From Polaromonas sp. 39-63-25 (GTDB taxonomy: Bacteria; Pseudomonadota; Gammaproteobacteria; Burkholderiales; Burkholderiaceae_C), in NCBI RefSeq assembly GCF_002278925.1, contig NZ_NCJH01000007.1, forward strand, positions 336,891-400,890: a stretch of DNA of 64,000 nt, written 5' to 3'. The notes under the pieces are model-generated. The model did no database searches. It worked only from the letters and a program-made list of their open reading frames with translations, and was not told the origin of the DNA. Made by a program: the position numbers and the translations under genes. Below, piece after piece: positions 8,090 through 16,510 of this stretch (the stretch's first letter is position 1; each line of letters opens with the position of its first letter).

Positions 8090-9901
8090 TCAGGCTTTCT
8101 GCGCCGCGTGCCTGCGCACAAAACGCCGCTCGCGCTCGTAGGGGAACACATCGTGCACATGGCCGGCGGCAATACGCTCCTTGTGGCCCTGCCAGAAGGC
8201 GGCATCGAGCAGGTCGGCGTGGTGCTTCATGAAGACCTCGCGCACCGCGGCGTTGCCGAGCAGGAAGGGCTCGAAGGTCTCGGGGAACACGTCCCGGGGC
8301 CCGACCGAGTACCAGACCTCGCCGCTCATTTCTTCTTCCTCGTTGCGCGGCGTGGGCACCTTGCGGAAGTTGCAGTCGGTGAGGTATTCGATCTCGTCGT
8401 AGTCGTAAAATACGACCTTGCCGTGGCGCGTGATGCCGAAGTTCTTGAACAGCATGTCGCCGGGAAAGATGTTGGCCGCCACCATGTCCTTGATGGCGTT
8501 GCCGTATTCGACCACGGCGCGCTCGATCTGCGCCTTCGCCGCCGGCTCGTCCACGCCGGTGTCGAAGGCTTCCTGCAGGTAGATGTTGAGCGGGATCATG
8601 CGGCGCTCGATGTACACATGCTTGATGATGACCTCGATGTTGCCGTCGCCGTCGCGGTCGCTGATCTCGAGCTGGCTGGGTGCAAATTTCTCGATCTCGG
8701 CGATCAGTTCGTCGTCAAAACGCTCACGCGGGAAGGCCACCTCGCTGTACTCCTGCGTGTCGGCCATGCGGCCGACACGGTCGTGCTGCTTGACCAGCAG
8801 GTACTTGGCCTTGATCTGCTCGCGCGTGGTTTCCTTCTGCGGCGGGTAGTAGTCCTTGATGACCTTGAACACATAGGGAAAGGACGGCAGATCGAACACC
8901 AGCATGACCATGCCCTTGATGCCGGGGGCAATGCGGAACTTGTCGGTCGAGTGGCGCAGGTGATACAGGAAGTCGCGGTAGAACAGCGTCTTGCCCTGCT
9001 TGGCCAGGCCCAGCGCGTTGTAGATTTCGGCGCGCGGCATGCGCGGCATCATGCTGCGCAGGAACTGCACGTAGGCCGAGGGGATGCCCATGTCCACCAT
9101 GAAGTAGGCCCGGGCGAAACTGAACAGGATCAGGAGATCGTCCTCGCCGATCAGCACGGAATCAATCGCCAGCTTGCCCGACCTGGCGTGCAGCAGCGGC
9201 AGGGCAAAGGGCAACTCGTTGAAGCCGTTGATCAGCTTGCCGACGATGTAGGCGCCCTTGTTGCGGAAGAACAGGCTAGATAGCACCTGGATCTGGAAGT
9301 TGGCGCGCAGCTTGACGTCGCCCAGACGGGCGGCCAGTTCCTCGACCACGTAGCCGGTGTCGCGCGCCAGGTCTTCAAACTCGATGTGCAGCTCGAAATC
9401 ATTGACCAGCCGGACCAGGTGGTCGTGCAGGGTGTCGCGCTGGGGGTAGTAGGCCCGGTAAGTGGGCCGCGCGGCGGGCTCGTCGTTTTCGATGTACTCG
9501 GTGCTGATCGCCGGCCGGACAAAAATGAAGTCGTTCTGGAAATAGCTGCGGTGCAGGATCTTGGTGGTGACCGAATTGAAGAAAGTCTCGGCCAGCTCGG
9601 GCTGGTGATGGTCGACCAGCAGCCCGATGTAGTGCAGCTTGACCTGGTGCCAGACGTCCATGGACTGCTCGCCCGCCTTGAACTCGCGCTCCAGCCGGGT
9701 CGAGGCCTCGCGCACGCGCAGGTCGTAGAACTCGATGCGCTCGCGCTGCGACCGCTGCTGGCCGTGCCAGTCGGCGGTTTCAAAACGGTGTTTGGCGCGC
9801 GCCGACTCGGTACGGAACAGCTGGTAGTGCCGGTTGAAGCCGTCCATCATCGCCTTGGCGATGTCGTAGGCAAGCGGCGAGTCGAGGCGCTGCGGAAACA
9901 T
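8090..9901 (-). CDS. aceK: Isocitrate dehydrogenase kinase/phosphatase
   Basis: 603 residues, the usual AceK length. The regulatory N-terminal half is followed by a kinase-like domain with the nucleotide-binding stretch '[12 protein letters not shown]' and '[10 protein letters not shown]', and the C-terminal active-site region '[19 protein letters not shown]'. AceK phosphorylates and dephosphorylates isocitrate dehydrogenase to steer carbon into the glyoxylate bypass. It sits in a leucine-catabolic operon that produces acetyl-CoA, which makes metabolic sense. It lies 5 bases from the carbonic anhydrase stop. Confidence 0.96.
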   Translation of the reverse strand: MFPQRLDSPLAYDIAKAMMDGFNRHYQLFRTESARAKHRFETADWHGQQRSQRERIEFYDLRVREASTRLEREFKAGEQSMDVWHQVKLHYIGLLVDHHQPELAETFFNSVTTKILHRSYFQNDFIFVRPAISTEYIENDEPAARPTYRAYYPQRDTLHDHLVRLVNDFELHIEFEDLARDTGYVVEELAARLGDVKLRANFQIQVLSSLFFRNKGAYIVGKLINGFNELPFALPLLHARSGKLAIDSVLIGEDDLLILFSFARAYFMVDMGIPSAYVQFLRSMMPRMPRAEIYNALGLAKQGKTLFYRDFLYHLRHSTDKFRIAPGIKGMVMLVFDLPSFPYVFKVIKDYYPPQKETTREQIKAKYLLVKQHDRVGRMADTQEYSEVAFPRERFDDELIAEIEKFAPSQLEISDRDGDGNIEVIIKHVYIERRMIPLNIYLQEAFDTGVDEPAAKAQIERAVVEYGNAIKDMVAANIFPGDMLFKNFGITRHGKVVFYDYDEIEYLTDCNFRKVPTPRNEEEEMSGEVWYSVGPRDVFPETFEPFLLGNAAVREVFMKHHADLLDAAFWQGHKERIAAGHVHDVFPYERERRFVRRHAAQKA

Positions 9902-9906
9902 GGCCG

Positions 9907-10569
9907 TCAGGCGGGGCGCCGGGAGTCCCAGACGCGATCGACCGCCAGACGGTACAAGGCATCAAGATCGGCAGGGTCGGAGATGGTCATGCTCAGGTCC
10001 TGCAGCAGCCCGTCGTTGACACCGAAGGCCCAGCCATGAATGCTGACCTTCTGGCCCTTGGCCCAGGCATCGACCATGACGGTGCTGACGCAGACGTTGA
10101 CCACCTGCTCGATGACATTGAGGTCACACAAGGCGTCGGCGCGCCGGTCTTCGGCCAGGCTGTCGAGCAGCTGGCGATGGCGGTGGCGCACGTCCTGGAT
10201 GTGGCGTATCCAGTTGTCGGCCAGCCCGATGCGCGCGCCTTCCAGCGCCGCCTGCACACCGCCGCAGCCGTAGTGTCCGACCACCATGATGTGTTCGACC
10301 TTGAGCATTTCCACCGCGAACTGGATCGCCGACAGCGCATTGAGGTCGGAGTGCACCACGATGTTGGCCACGTTGCGGTGCACAAACACCTCGCCCGGCT
10401 CCAGGCCGGTGATCTGGTTGGCCGGCACACGGCTGTCGGAGCAGCCTATCCACATGTACTTGGGCTTTTGCTGCTTGACCAGGCTCGTGAAAAAGCCCGG
10501 ACGCTCGCGCTCCATCTGGGCGGCCCAGGCGCGGTTGTGGGTGAAGAGGTCGTTGATGGAAGAGGTCAT
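9907..10569 (-). CDS. can: Beta-class carbonic anhydrase
   Basis: 220 residues. Zinc ligands and catalytic residues lie in '[11 protein letters not shown]' (Cys, Asp-Arg dyad) and '[10 protein letters not shown]' (His, Cys). The enzyme interconverts CO2 and bicarbonate in the cytoplasm. It directly follows the isovaleryl-CoA dehydrogenase gene (38-base gap) and precedes aceK. Leucine breakdown needs bicarbonate at the 3-methylcrotonyl-CoA carboxylase step, which may explain the placement, although those carboxylase genes are not in this window. Confidence 0.95.
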   Translation of the reverse strand: MTSSINDLFTHNRAWAAQMERERPGFFTSLVKQQKPKYMWIGCSDSRVPANQITGLEPGEVFVHRNVANIVVHSDLNALSAIQFAVEMLKVEHIMVVGHYGCGGVQAALEGARIGLADNWIRHIQDVRHRHRQLLDSLAEDRRADALCDLNVIEQVVNVCVSTVMVDAWAKGQKVSIHGWAFGVNDGLLQDLSMTISDPADLDALYRLAVDRVWDSRRPA

Positions 10570-10607
10570 AAGCGTTATTGTGGCCTGCGTCGCAATTTAC
10601 CTGGTCT

Positions 10608-11789
10608 CTACATGGTCTCGGCAAACAGTTCGCGCCCGATCAGCATGCGGCGGATCTCGCTGGTGCCGGCGCCGATTTCATACAGCTTGGCGTCGCGCCA
10701 GAGGCGGCCCAGCGGGTAGTCGTTGATATAGCCGTTGCCGCCGAAAATCTGCACGCCCTCGCCGGCCATCCAGGTGGCTTTCTCGGCGCACCAGAGAATG
10801 ACGGAAGCGCAGTCCTTGCGCACCTGGCGCACATGCTCGGTGCCCAGCAGGTCGAGGTTTTTGGCGACGGTGTAGGCAAAGGAGCGGCCCGCCTGCAGCA
10901 CGGTGTACATGTCGGCCACCTTGCCCTGGATCAACTGGAACTCGCCGATGCTGGTGCCGAACTGCTTGCGGTCGTGGATGTAGGGAATGACGCTGTCCAT
11001 GACGGACTGCATGATGCCCAGCGGCCCGCCGGTGAGCACCGCGCGTTCGTAGTCCAGCCCGCTCATCAGCACCTTGGCGCCGCTGTTGAGGCCGCCCAGG
11101 ATGTTCTGCGCCGGCACCTCGACGTTGTTGAAAACCAGCTCGCCGGTGTGCGAACCGCGCATGCCCAGCTTGTCGAGTTTCTGCGCGACCGAAAAGCCCT
11201 TCATGTCTTTTTCAATCAGGAAGGCGGTGACGCCACGCGCGCCGAGCTCGGGTTCGGTCTTGGCGTAGACCACCAGCGTGTCGGCGTCGGGGCCGTTGGT
11301 GATCCACATCTTGCTGCCGTTGAGCAGGTAATAACCGCCCTTGTCCTCGGCTTTCAGTTTCATGCTGATGACGTCGCTGCCGGCGCCGGGCTCACTCATG
11401 GCCAGCGCACCGACATGTTCGCCGCTGATCAGTTTGGGCAGGTATTTGGCGCGCTGCGCTTCGGTGCCGTTGCGCTTGATCTGGTTGACGCACAGGTTGC
11501 TGTGCGCGCCGTAGGACAGGCCGACGGAAGCGCTGGCCCGGCTGATTTCTTCCATGGCGATCATGTGCGCCAGGTAACCCATGTTGGCGCCGCCGTACTC
11601 CTCGCTGACGGTGATGCCGAGCACGCCCAGGCTGCCCATTTTCTGCCAGAGGTCCATGGGGAACTGGTCGTTGGCGTCGATTTCAGCGGCACGCGGTGCG
11701 ATTTCGGCCTGGGCGAATTCGCGCACCGTATCACGCAGTGCGTCAATGTCTTCGCCAAGCTGGAAGTTGAGTCCGGGCAGGTTGTTCAT
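10608..11789 (-). CDS. liuA: Isovaleryl-CoA dehydrogenase
   Basis: 393 residues. The sequence matches the IVD branch of the acyl-CoA dehydrogenases: '[13 protein letters not shown]', '[15 protein letters not shown]' with the IVD-specific catalytic Glu in this helix, '[14 protein letters not shown]' and '[19 protein letters not shown]'. It oxidises isovaleryl-CoA to 3-methylcrotonyl-CoA, the third step of leucine catabolism, handing electrons to ETF. It lies 21 bases after the thioesterase gene under the LiuR-type operator at 12285. Confidence 0.93.
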   Translation of the reverse strand: MNNLPGLNFQLGEDIDALRDTVREFAQAEIAPRAAEIDANDQFPMDLWQKMGSLGVLGITVSEEYGGANMGYLAHMIAMEEISRASASVGLSYGAHSNLCVNQIKRNGTEAQRAKYLPKLISGEHVGALAMSEPGAGSDVISMKLKAEDKGGYYLLNGSKMWITNGPDADTLVVYAKTEPELGARGVTAFLIEKDMKGFSVAQKLDKLGMRGSHTGELVFNNVEVPAQNILGGLNSGAKVLMSGLDYERAVLTGGPLGIMQSVMDSVIPYIHDRKQFGTSIGEFQLIQGKVADMYTVLQAGRSFAYTVAKNLDLLGTEHVRQVRKDCASVILWCAEKATWMAGEGVQIFGGNGYINDYPLGRLWRDAKLYEIGAGTSEIRRMLIGRELFAETM

Positions 11790-11810
11790 GAGGGTCTCCT
11801 TTTGTGGTGT

Positions 11811-12272
11811 TCAGTTTTTCACGTCGTCACGGCCGGTGATGGTCATCAGCGTGGCGCCCATGGTGGCAATGAGTTTTTCGCGGCCGTCGTCGATGGCATA
11901 GGCCCGCCCCTCGGTCACGGTCACGGTGCGTCCGGGTTTGATGACCTGGCCCACCATGCGAAAACGCTGGCCTTTGGCAGGGGCAAGCAGATTGATCTTG
12001 TATTCGATGGTCAGCACGCCGGCGTCAAGCGGCATCAGCGTGAAGCCGGCGTAGCCGCAGGCCGAGTCGAGCGCCGTGGCCACCATGCCGGCATGCAGAA
12101 AACCGTGTTGCTGGCTCAGCCCGGCGGCCCAATCGAGCTCGATGACCACCCGGCCCGGCGTGATGCCGGCCAGCGAGGCGCCCAGGGTGGCCATGGCACC
12201 CTGGCGTGCAAAACTGTCCTGCACACGGGCCGCATAAGCCTCGTCCTTGGGCTCGAAATGGGGAAGTTCCAT
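11811..12272 (-). CDS. PaaI-type hotdog-fold thioesterase
   Basis: 153 residues with a single hotdog domain: 'QQHGFLHAGMVATALDSACGYAG' contains the HGG-like turn and the catalytic Asp region, followed by 'TIEYKINLLAPAKGQRF'. It probably hydrolyses acyl- or aryl-CoA esters to release free CoA. It is the first gene of the minus-strand leucine operon. The ATG at 12272 has AGGAG upstream, and the palindromic operator begins 12 bases before the start codon, well placed for repression. Confidence 0.85.
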   Translation of the reverse strand: MELPHFEPKDEAYAARVQDSFARQGAMATLGASLAGITPGRVVIELDWAAGLSQQHGFLHAGMVATALDSACGYAGFTLMPLDAGVLTIEYKINLLAPAKGQRFRMVGQVIKPGRTVTVTEGRAYAIDDGREKLIATMGATLMTITGRDDVKN

Positions 12273-12284
12273 GGCCGGCTCCTG

Positions 12285-12308
12285 ATTGACGTTTACGTAA
12301 ACGTCAAT
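12285..12308. promoter_or_regulatory. LiuR-type operator 1, 24-base perfect palindrome
   Basis: Arms ATTGACGTTTAC and GTAAACGTCAAT form an uninterrupted perfect dyad in the 42-base gap between liuR and the thioesterase gene. A near copy lies at 12788 on the other side of liuR (20 of 24 positions match). MerR-family LiuR proteins of proteobacteria are known to bind similar ACGTTTACGTAAACGT sequences before branched-chain catabolic genes. I infer that the adjacent MerR protein binds here and controls the operon. Confidence 0.85.
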
Positions 12309-12314
12309 TATGGC

Positions 12315-12719
12315 CTATTTTGCGGTTTTGGCCGTCTTGCCCAGCAAGGCGCGGGCTTCCTTCTCATGGAGCCGGACCTCTTCGAGGTTGGCCTGCAGGT
12401 CGGCCATCTGTTCCTCGAGTTGCTTGCGGTGCTGGGCCAGCACGGCCAGGAACTTCTTCAGTTGCGGGCCGGTGTCGCGCGGGCTGTCGTAGGTGTCGAT
12501 GATTTCCTTGGCCTCGGACAGGCTCAGCCCCAGGCGCTTGGCGCGCAGGGTGAGCTTGAGCCGGGTGCGGTCACGCGCGCTGTACACGCGGTTGCGCCCG
12601 CCGGGCCCCTCGCGCTGCGGCTGCAACAGGCCCATGTCTTCGTAAAAACGGATGGCGCGTGTGGTCAGGTCGAACTCTTTGGCCAGATCGCTGATGGAGT
12701 GCGTGGTCGTGGTTGCCAT
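12315..12719 (-). CDS. liuR: MerR family regulator of leucine/isovalerate catabolism
   Basis: 134 residues. The N-terminal winged HTH (about residues 8-75: 'ISDLAKEFDLTTRAIRFYED', 'GGRNRVYSARDRTRLKL') is followed by a long coiled-coil dimerisation helix and no large effector domain. No metal-binding Cys is present, so it is not a metal sensor. Context with liuA and two palindromes flanking the gene supports LiuR, likely autoregulated. It is transcribed divergently from the MBL hydrolase at 12832. Confidence 0.88.
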   Translation of the reverse strand: MATTTTHSISDLAKEFDLTTRAIRFYEDMGLLQPQREGPGGRNRVYSARDRTRLKLTLRAKRLGLSLSEAKEIIDTYDSPRDTGPQLKKFLAVLAQHRKQLEEQMADLQANLEEVRLHEKEARALLGKTAKTAK

Positions 12720-12787
12720 GTGGTGAAACCCTGGTGACAGGGCCCTCGTGAAGCCGCTAGCTAATTCGGGTGTAATGGAAGGATCAA

Positions 12788-12811
12788 GCTTACGTTAACG
12801 TAAACGTCAAT
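12788..12811. promoter_or_regulatory. LiuR-type operator 2 between liuR and divergent MBL gene
   Basis: Contains TTACGTTAACGTAA (12790-12803, perfect dyad) and the right half GTAAACGTCAAT identical to operator 1. It sits in the 112-base gap between liuR (start 12719) and the plus-strand hydrolase (start 12832), so it can serve both promoters. Confidence 0.8.
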
Positions 12812-12831
12812 CCAACCGGCGATCTTACAAG

Positions 12832-13899
12832 ATGAATCCACAGGAAGCCCAGCTGCACTACCCTTTCGGCGATGCCCTGCCGCCATCCGGCGGCGCCCTG
12901 GAGGTCGCCCCGGGCGTCAAGTGGCTGCGCATGCGCCTGCCCTTTGCGCTGGACCACATCAACCTGTGGCTGCTGCGCGACGAGCTGCCCGGCCCCGCGG
13001 GCGGCGTGCCCGGCTGGACGGTGGTGGACTGCTGCGTCAGCAGGGACGAGTCCAAGGCGCAGTGGGAACAGATTTTTGCCGGCGAACTGGAAGGCTTGCC
13101 AATTCTGCGGGTCATCGTGACGCACATGCACCCGGACCACATCGGCCTGGCGCACTGGCTGTGCCAGCGCTGGAACGCGCCGCTGTGGATCAGCGCCACC
13201 GATTACCACACGGCCCGCATCGCCACCCAGAGCAGCACCGGTTTCGGCGGCGAAAGTGCCGCCGGTTTTTTTGCCTCGCATGGGCTGACCGACCCTGAGT
13301 CCCTGGCGCTGATCCGGGCACGCGCCAATTATTACCCCGGGCTGGTGCCCGAGGTACCCGCCCACTTCCACCGCATGCTGGACGGCCAGGTCATCACCAT
13401 AGGCGGGCGCCGCTGGACCTGCATCAGCGGCTACGGCCATGCGCCCGAACACATTGCGCTGCACTGCGCCGAAACCCACACGCTGATCAGCGGCGACATG
13501 GTGTTGCCGCGCATCTCGACCAATGTCAGCGTGTACGACACCGAACCCGAATCCAACCCGCTGACCCTGTTTTTGCAGTCCATCGACAAGTTCGCGCCCC
13601 TGCACGCGGATACGCTAACCCTGCCCTCGCACGGCAAACCGTTCCGGGGCCTCCACACACGGATTGCGCAGCTGCACGAGCATCACCACGACCGTCTGGC
13701 CGAGGTCATGCAAGCCTGCCAGGCCAGAGCCTGCAGCGGCGCCGACATCCTGCCCGTGATGTTCAAGCGGGCCCTGGATCTGCACCAGACCACCTTCGCC
13801 ATGGGCGAAGCCGTGGCGCATCTGCACACCTTGTGGTTTGAAGGCCGGCTGCAGCGCCGGCTGGGCGGCGACGGCATTTACCGGTTTGAACCGGCCTGA
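12832..13899 (+). CDS. MBL-fold metallo-hydrolase
   Basis: 355 residues. The metal motif is 'VTHMHPDHIGLAHWL' (HxHxDH), with further ligands in 'ISGYGHAPEHIALH' and 'LISGDMVLPRIS', and 'LPSHGKPF' near the end. The C-terminal helical extension (about residues 265-355) resembles the winged region of LACTB2-like or ETHE/GloB-like hydrolases. It shares a LiuR-type operator with the leucine operon and may hydrolyse a CoA thioester or similar metabolite. Substrate is inferred only. Start ATG 12832 is the family-consistent choice. Confidence 0.85.
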   Translation: MNPQEAQLHYPFGDALPPSGGALEVAPGVKWLRMRLPFALDHINLWLLRDELPGPAGGVPGWTVVDCCVSRDESKAQWEQIFAGELEGLPILRVIVTHMHPDHIGLAHWLCQRWNAPLWISATDYHTARIATQSSTGFGGESAAGFFASHGLTDPESLALIRARANYYPGLVPEVPAHFHRMLDGQVITIGGRRWTCISGYGHAPEHIALHCAETHTLISGDMVLPRISTNVSVYDTEPESNPLTLFLQSIDKFAPLHADTLTLPSHGKPFRGLHTRIAQLHEHHHDRLAEVMQACQARACSGADILPVMFKRALDLHQTTFAMGEAVAHLHTLWFEGRLQRRLGGDGIYRFEPA

Positions 13900-13900
13900 C

Positions 13901-13919
13901 GCGCCCCCGAAAGGGGCGC
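13901..13919. terminator. Hairpin between convergent MBL and kinase genes
   Basis: GCGCCCC, loop CGAAA, GGGGCGC: a perfect 7-base-pair GC stem two bases after the MBL stop. There is no clear T run, so it is a hairpin terminator candidate rather than a classical one. Confidence 0.5.
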
Positions 13920-13971
13920 CCGGCTCAGCGGGCGGCGGCTTTCAGTTGGCGCGCGTTGCCGCCAGACTGGG

Positions 13972-15555
13972 TCAGGCGGCCGGCGGGGAGCCGCTGACAG
14001 AGCCCGACTCCTGCGGCAGGGACATGAAGAAGCTGGCGCCGCCCTTGTCAGCAGCGACGGCCCAGACTTCACCACCATGCAGCTGCGCCACACGCTTGAC
14101 AATCGCCAGGCCCAGGCCAGTGCCGGGGAAATCCACCGACGAGTGCAGGCGCTCGAAGGCAGTGAACAGTTTGTCGGTGTAGGCGGTGTCGAAACCGGCA
14201 CCGTTGTCAGAGACCGACAGCACGATGTCTGCGGAATTTTCCCCCGGCATGAGTCCTACCCTGATCCAGCTCTGCTCTTTGCGGGAGGTGAACTTCCAGG
14301 CGTTGTCGAGCAGGCAGGCCAACGCAATGGACAGCTGGTCTTTGTCACAGACAAGCGGTAGCGAAGGTTCCATTTCAAGCACCAGATGCCGCGCCGGCTC
14401 CCGTTTGCGCAGCTCGGCCACAATGCGCAGGCACACGGGGGCCAGATCCACCCGGTCCGGCGCCATGACCATCCTGGGCAAGTAGGTCAGGGTGCGTAAA
14501 TCATCAATCAGCCTGGCCAGCTGGAGGCTGCTCGCCTGGATGCGCGCCAGGTAATGCTGGCCTTGCGCATCCAGCGCCGTGCCATGTCGCTCTGCCAGCG
14601 TGGTGGCAAACCCGTCGATGACATGCAGCGGCGCCTTCAGGTCGTGCAACATGGCACTCGTGAAAGCATCGAATTCGCCACGGCCGCGCTGCAGTTCACC
14701 GGTGCATTGTTCGATGCGGATCTCGAGCTCTTCATTGAGCCGGGACAGATGGGCATCGGCGAGGTGGCGTGCACCAACGTCGGTCACACTGACCAGCACG
14801 GCCGGCCGCAGATCCCATTGCACGCTGGAGCAGGCCAGTTCAACCAGCATGAGCTCGCCATCTGCCCTCTTCTGGGTGCACAGTCGCATTTCCTGCTGGA
14901 AGTCACTCGGTGGCAGGGAGTCCAGCAGGGATGCCCCCTCCCCCTCCGGAAAAAGCGACTCAACAAATGCCCCCCTCAGCGCTTCAGGCGCCAGGCCATA
15001 CAGGGCCGCCGCCGCATTGTTGACTGCGAGCAAGTGCCGCGAGCCGGTATCGAGCAACCACATCGCCTGCGGGTGGGCGGCGAACAGGGTCTGGTTGCAG
15101 GACTCGCTGTTTCGCAGCGAACGTGACGCCTGATGAACGGCACTGACATCCCTGAGCGTGACCAGCAAGCCGTTGTCGTGCTGGCGCAGGCAGTAGTCAA
15201 CCCACTGGTTCTCAAACGCGTGCCAGACGACAAAACTGTGGCTTCCCGTTTCGAGCAACGCCTGCTCGGTGGCGCCGCGGTACTCATCTGCAATTTCTTC
15301 CTGTACCGCGTCCCAGAAATCCACACCCCGGAGGTTGCCGAGTGCGGAATGCATGAGCGCCTGGGCACAACTGTTGAAGGCCACCACCCGGCCGGCATTG
15401 TCCAGCAGGACAATGCCGTCGGACGACAGGTCGAGGCCGGCCTGCAGGGCCTCTGCGTTGGCTCGCGCCTGTCCGGTGCGGGCCCCTGGAAGCAGCGCCC
15501 GCCGGCTTCCCCTCAGCGACTTCAGCCATGCCTTGAAAAGGGTCAGCGGTGCCAA
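13972..15555 (-). CDS. PAS-PAS sensor histidine kinase (soluble)
   Basis: About 527 residues with no transmembrane segment. Two PAS-type domains (about 35-150 and 150-275) precede a HisKA domain with the phospho-accepting His in 'LHDLKAPLHVIDGF' (about residue 307) and an HATPase_c domain ('LDNAWKFTS', 'SDNGAGFD', 'PGTGLGLAIVKR'). It senses an intracellular signal and probably phosphorylates the HTH-receiver protein at 15753. The frame opens with a TTG; no ATG lies near the N-terminus, so the start is uncertain. Confidence 0.88.
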   Translation of the reverse strand: MAPLTLFKAWLKSLRGSRRALLPGARTGQARANAEALQAGLDLSSDGIVLLDNAGRVVAFNSCAQALMHSALGNLRGVDFWDAVQEEIADEYRGATEQALLETGSHSFVVWHAFENQWVDYCLRQHDNGLLVTLRDVSAVHQASRSLRNSESCNQTLFAAHPQAMWLLDTGSRHLLAVNNAAAALYGLAPEALRGAFVESLFPEGEGASLLDSLPPSDFQQEMRLCTQKRADGELMLVELACSSVQWDLRPAVLVSVTDVGARHLADAHLSRLNEELEIRIEQCTGELQRGRGEFDAFTSAMLHDLKAPLHVIDGFATTLAERHGTALDAQGQHYLARIQASSLQLARLIDDLRTLTYLPRMVMAPDRVDLAPVCLRIVAELRKREPARHLVLEMEPSLPLVCDKDQLSIALACLLDNAWKFTSRKEQSWIRVGLMPGENSADIVLSVSDNGAGFDTAYTDKLFTAFERLHSSVDFPGTGLGLAIVKRVAQLHGGEVWAVAADKGGASFFMSLPQESGSVSGSPPAA

Positions 15556-15752
15556 GACCAGGCTTCTTCAAACGCAGGCGACCGCCGCCCTAGTGCTTCG
15601 CCCCAGCGGCATCGAAACCCCATGAAAACAATCGGTTCGCGCCCGGGGCGAGGCACGAACCATAGGCACAACCGGTGCCATGGCAGGGATTCGCGACGAC
15701 TGCAGGGAAACGAAGGTGCGCCGTCATGTGTCGGCAAGTCCGGGCCGGAGCA

Positions 15753-16394
15753 CTAGCGCCATTTTCGGTTAGCCACCAGCAGGGCGGTTACGTACCCATG
15801 CAGCCAGTCGAAATTGATCGGCTTCTCAAGGAAGTAGGAGTTGGGTGGAAGGCCGCCTCGTTCCGTGATGGATTCCCGCGGCAAGCCGCTGATCACGAGG
15901 ATCTGCATGGCCAGCAACTGCTGGTTGCGTTTGAGGGCGCGCAGCATTTCCATGCCGTCCACGCCGGGCATGTTCAGGTCGGTGATCAGGAGGTCCGGGC
16001 GCATGCTGGCAATGTCCATCAGGGCCTCCAGGGCAGAGGGCATGAAGCTGCAGTCCACCGCCATGTCCCATTCCTCGAAATGGGCCTTGTAAAGCTCGCA
16101 GGTGGCCTCGTCGTCTTCCACCACCAGAACTCTCAGGCGATTGCGTGGATCCGCGTCCACCTGGGCACGTTGAGGACTGTTTTTCTGGAGATAGGCATTG
16201 ATGGCACGCAGAGAGAGCCGGCGGTGGCCTCCCAGGGTTTTCCAGGCCTCAATCTCGCCCTTCTCGACCAGGGACTGCACGGTGGCGACCGACAAGCCCA
16301 GCAGTTTGGCGGCATAAGTGGTTCCGCAATAGTCATCGCTGGAAAAATCGCTCGCAGTGATGGCTTTTTCGAAAGTTTGGGGTTCGCGGGGCAT
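15753..16394 (-). CDS. Response regulator with N-terminal excisionase/MerR-like HTH
   Basis: 213 residues. An HTH_17-type DNA-binding domain lies first (about residues 24-70: 'YAAKLLGLSVATVQSLVEKG', 'LGGHRRLSLRAI'), then a receiver domain (about 88-205) with acidic pair VVEDDE, phospho-Asp in 'LLITDLNMPGVDG', Ser in 'VISGL' and Lys in 'FLEKPI'. Most response regulators have the receiver first, so the order is reversed. It lies between two histidine kinases on the same strand. The AT-rich stretch before its start probably contains its promoter. Confidence 0.88.
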   Translation of the reverse strand: MPREPQTFEKAITASDFSSDDYCGTTYAAKLLGLSVATVQSLVEKGEIEAWKTLGGHRRLSLRAINAYLQKNSPQRAQVDADPRNRLRVLVVEDDEATCELYKAHFEEWDMAVDCSFMPSALEALMDIASMRPDLLITDLNMPGVDGMEMLRALKRNQQLLAMQILVISGLPRESITERGGLPPNSYFLEKPINFDWLHGYVTALLVANRKWR

Positions 16395-16399
16395 AAAGA

Positions 16400-16495
16400 A
16401 GCCTATTAGGTATTACACCTGCAATTTAAACAATTTAATAAATTTAATCAATTGAATTTAACGGCTATCAATTCATATACATTTTTTACAATCGG
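16400..16495. promoter_or_regulatory. AT-rich promoter region upstream of the HTH-receiver gene
   Basis: A stretch of about 95 bases made largely of A and T ('aatttaataaatttaatc', 'aattgaatttaacgg') in otherwise GC-rich DNA. It lies between the stop of the large kinase gene and the start of the HTH-receiver gene at 16394. It could hold the promoter and UP element, or sites for nucleoid proteins or the regulator itself. No single -35/-10 pair is compelling. Confidence 0.45.
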
Positions 16496-16510
16496 ACATC
16501 TGCATTGCGC

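Noticed and set aside
10578-12737. A 719-codon open frame on the plus strand across the leucine operon
   Set aside because: It is antisense to liuA, the thioesterase and liuR, shows no domain pattern and arises from GC-rich codon structure of the real genes.
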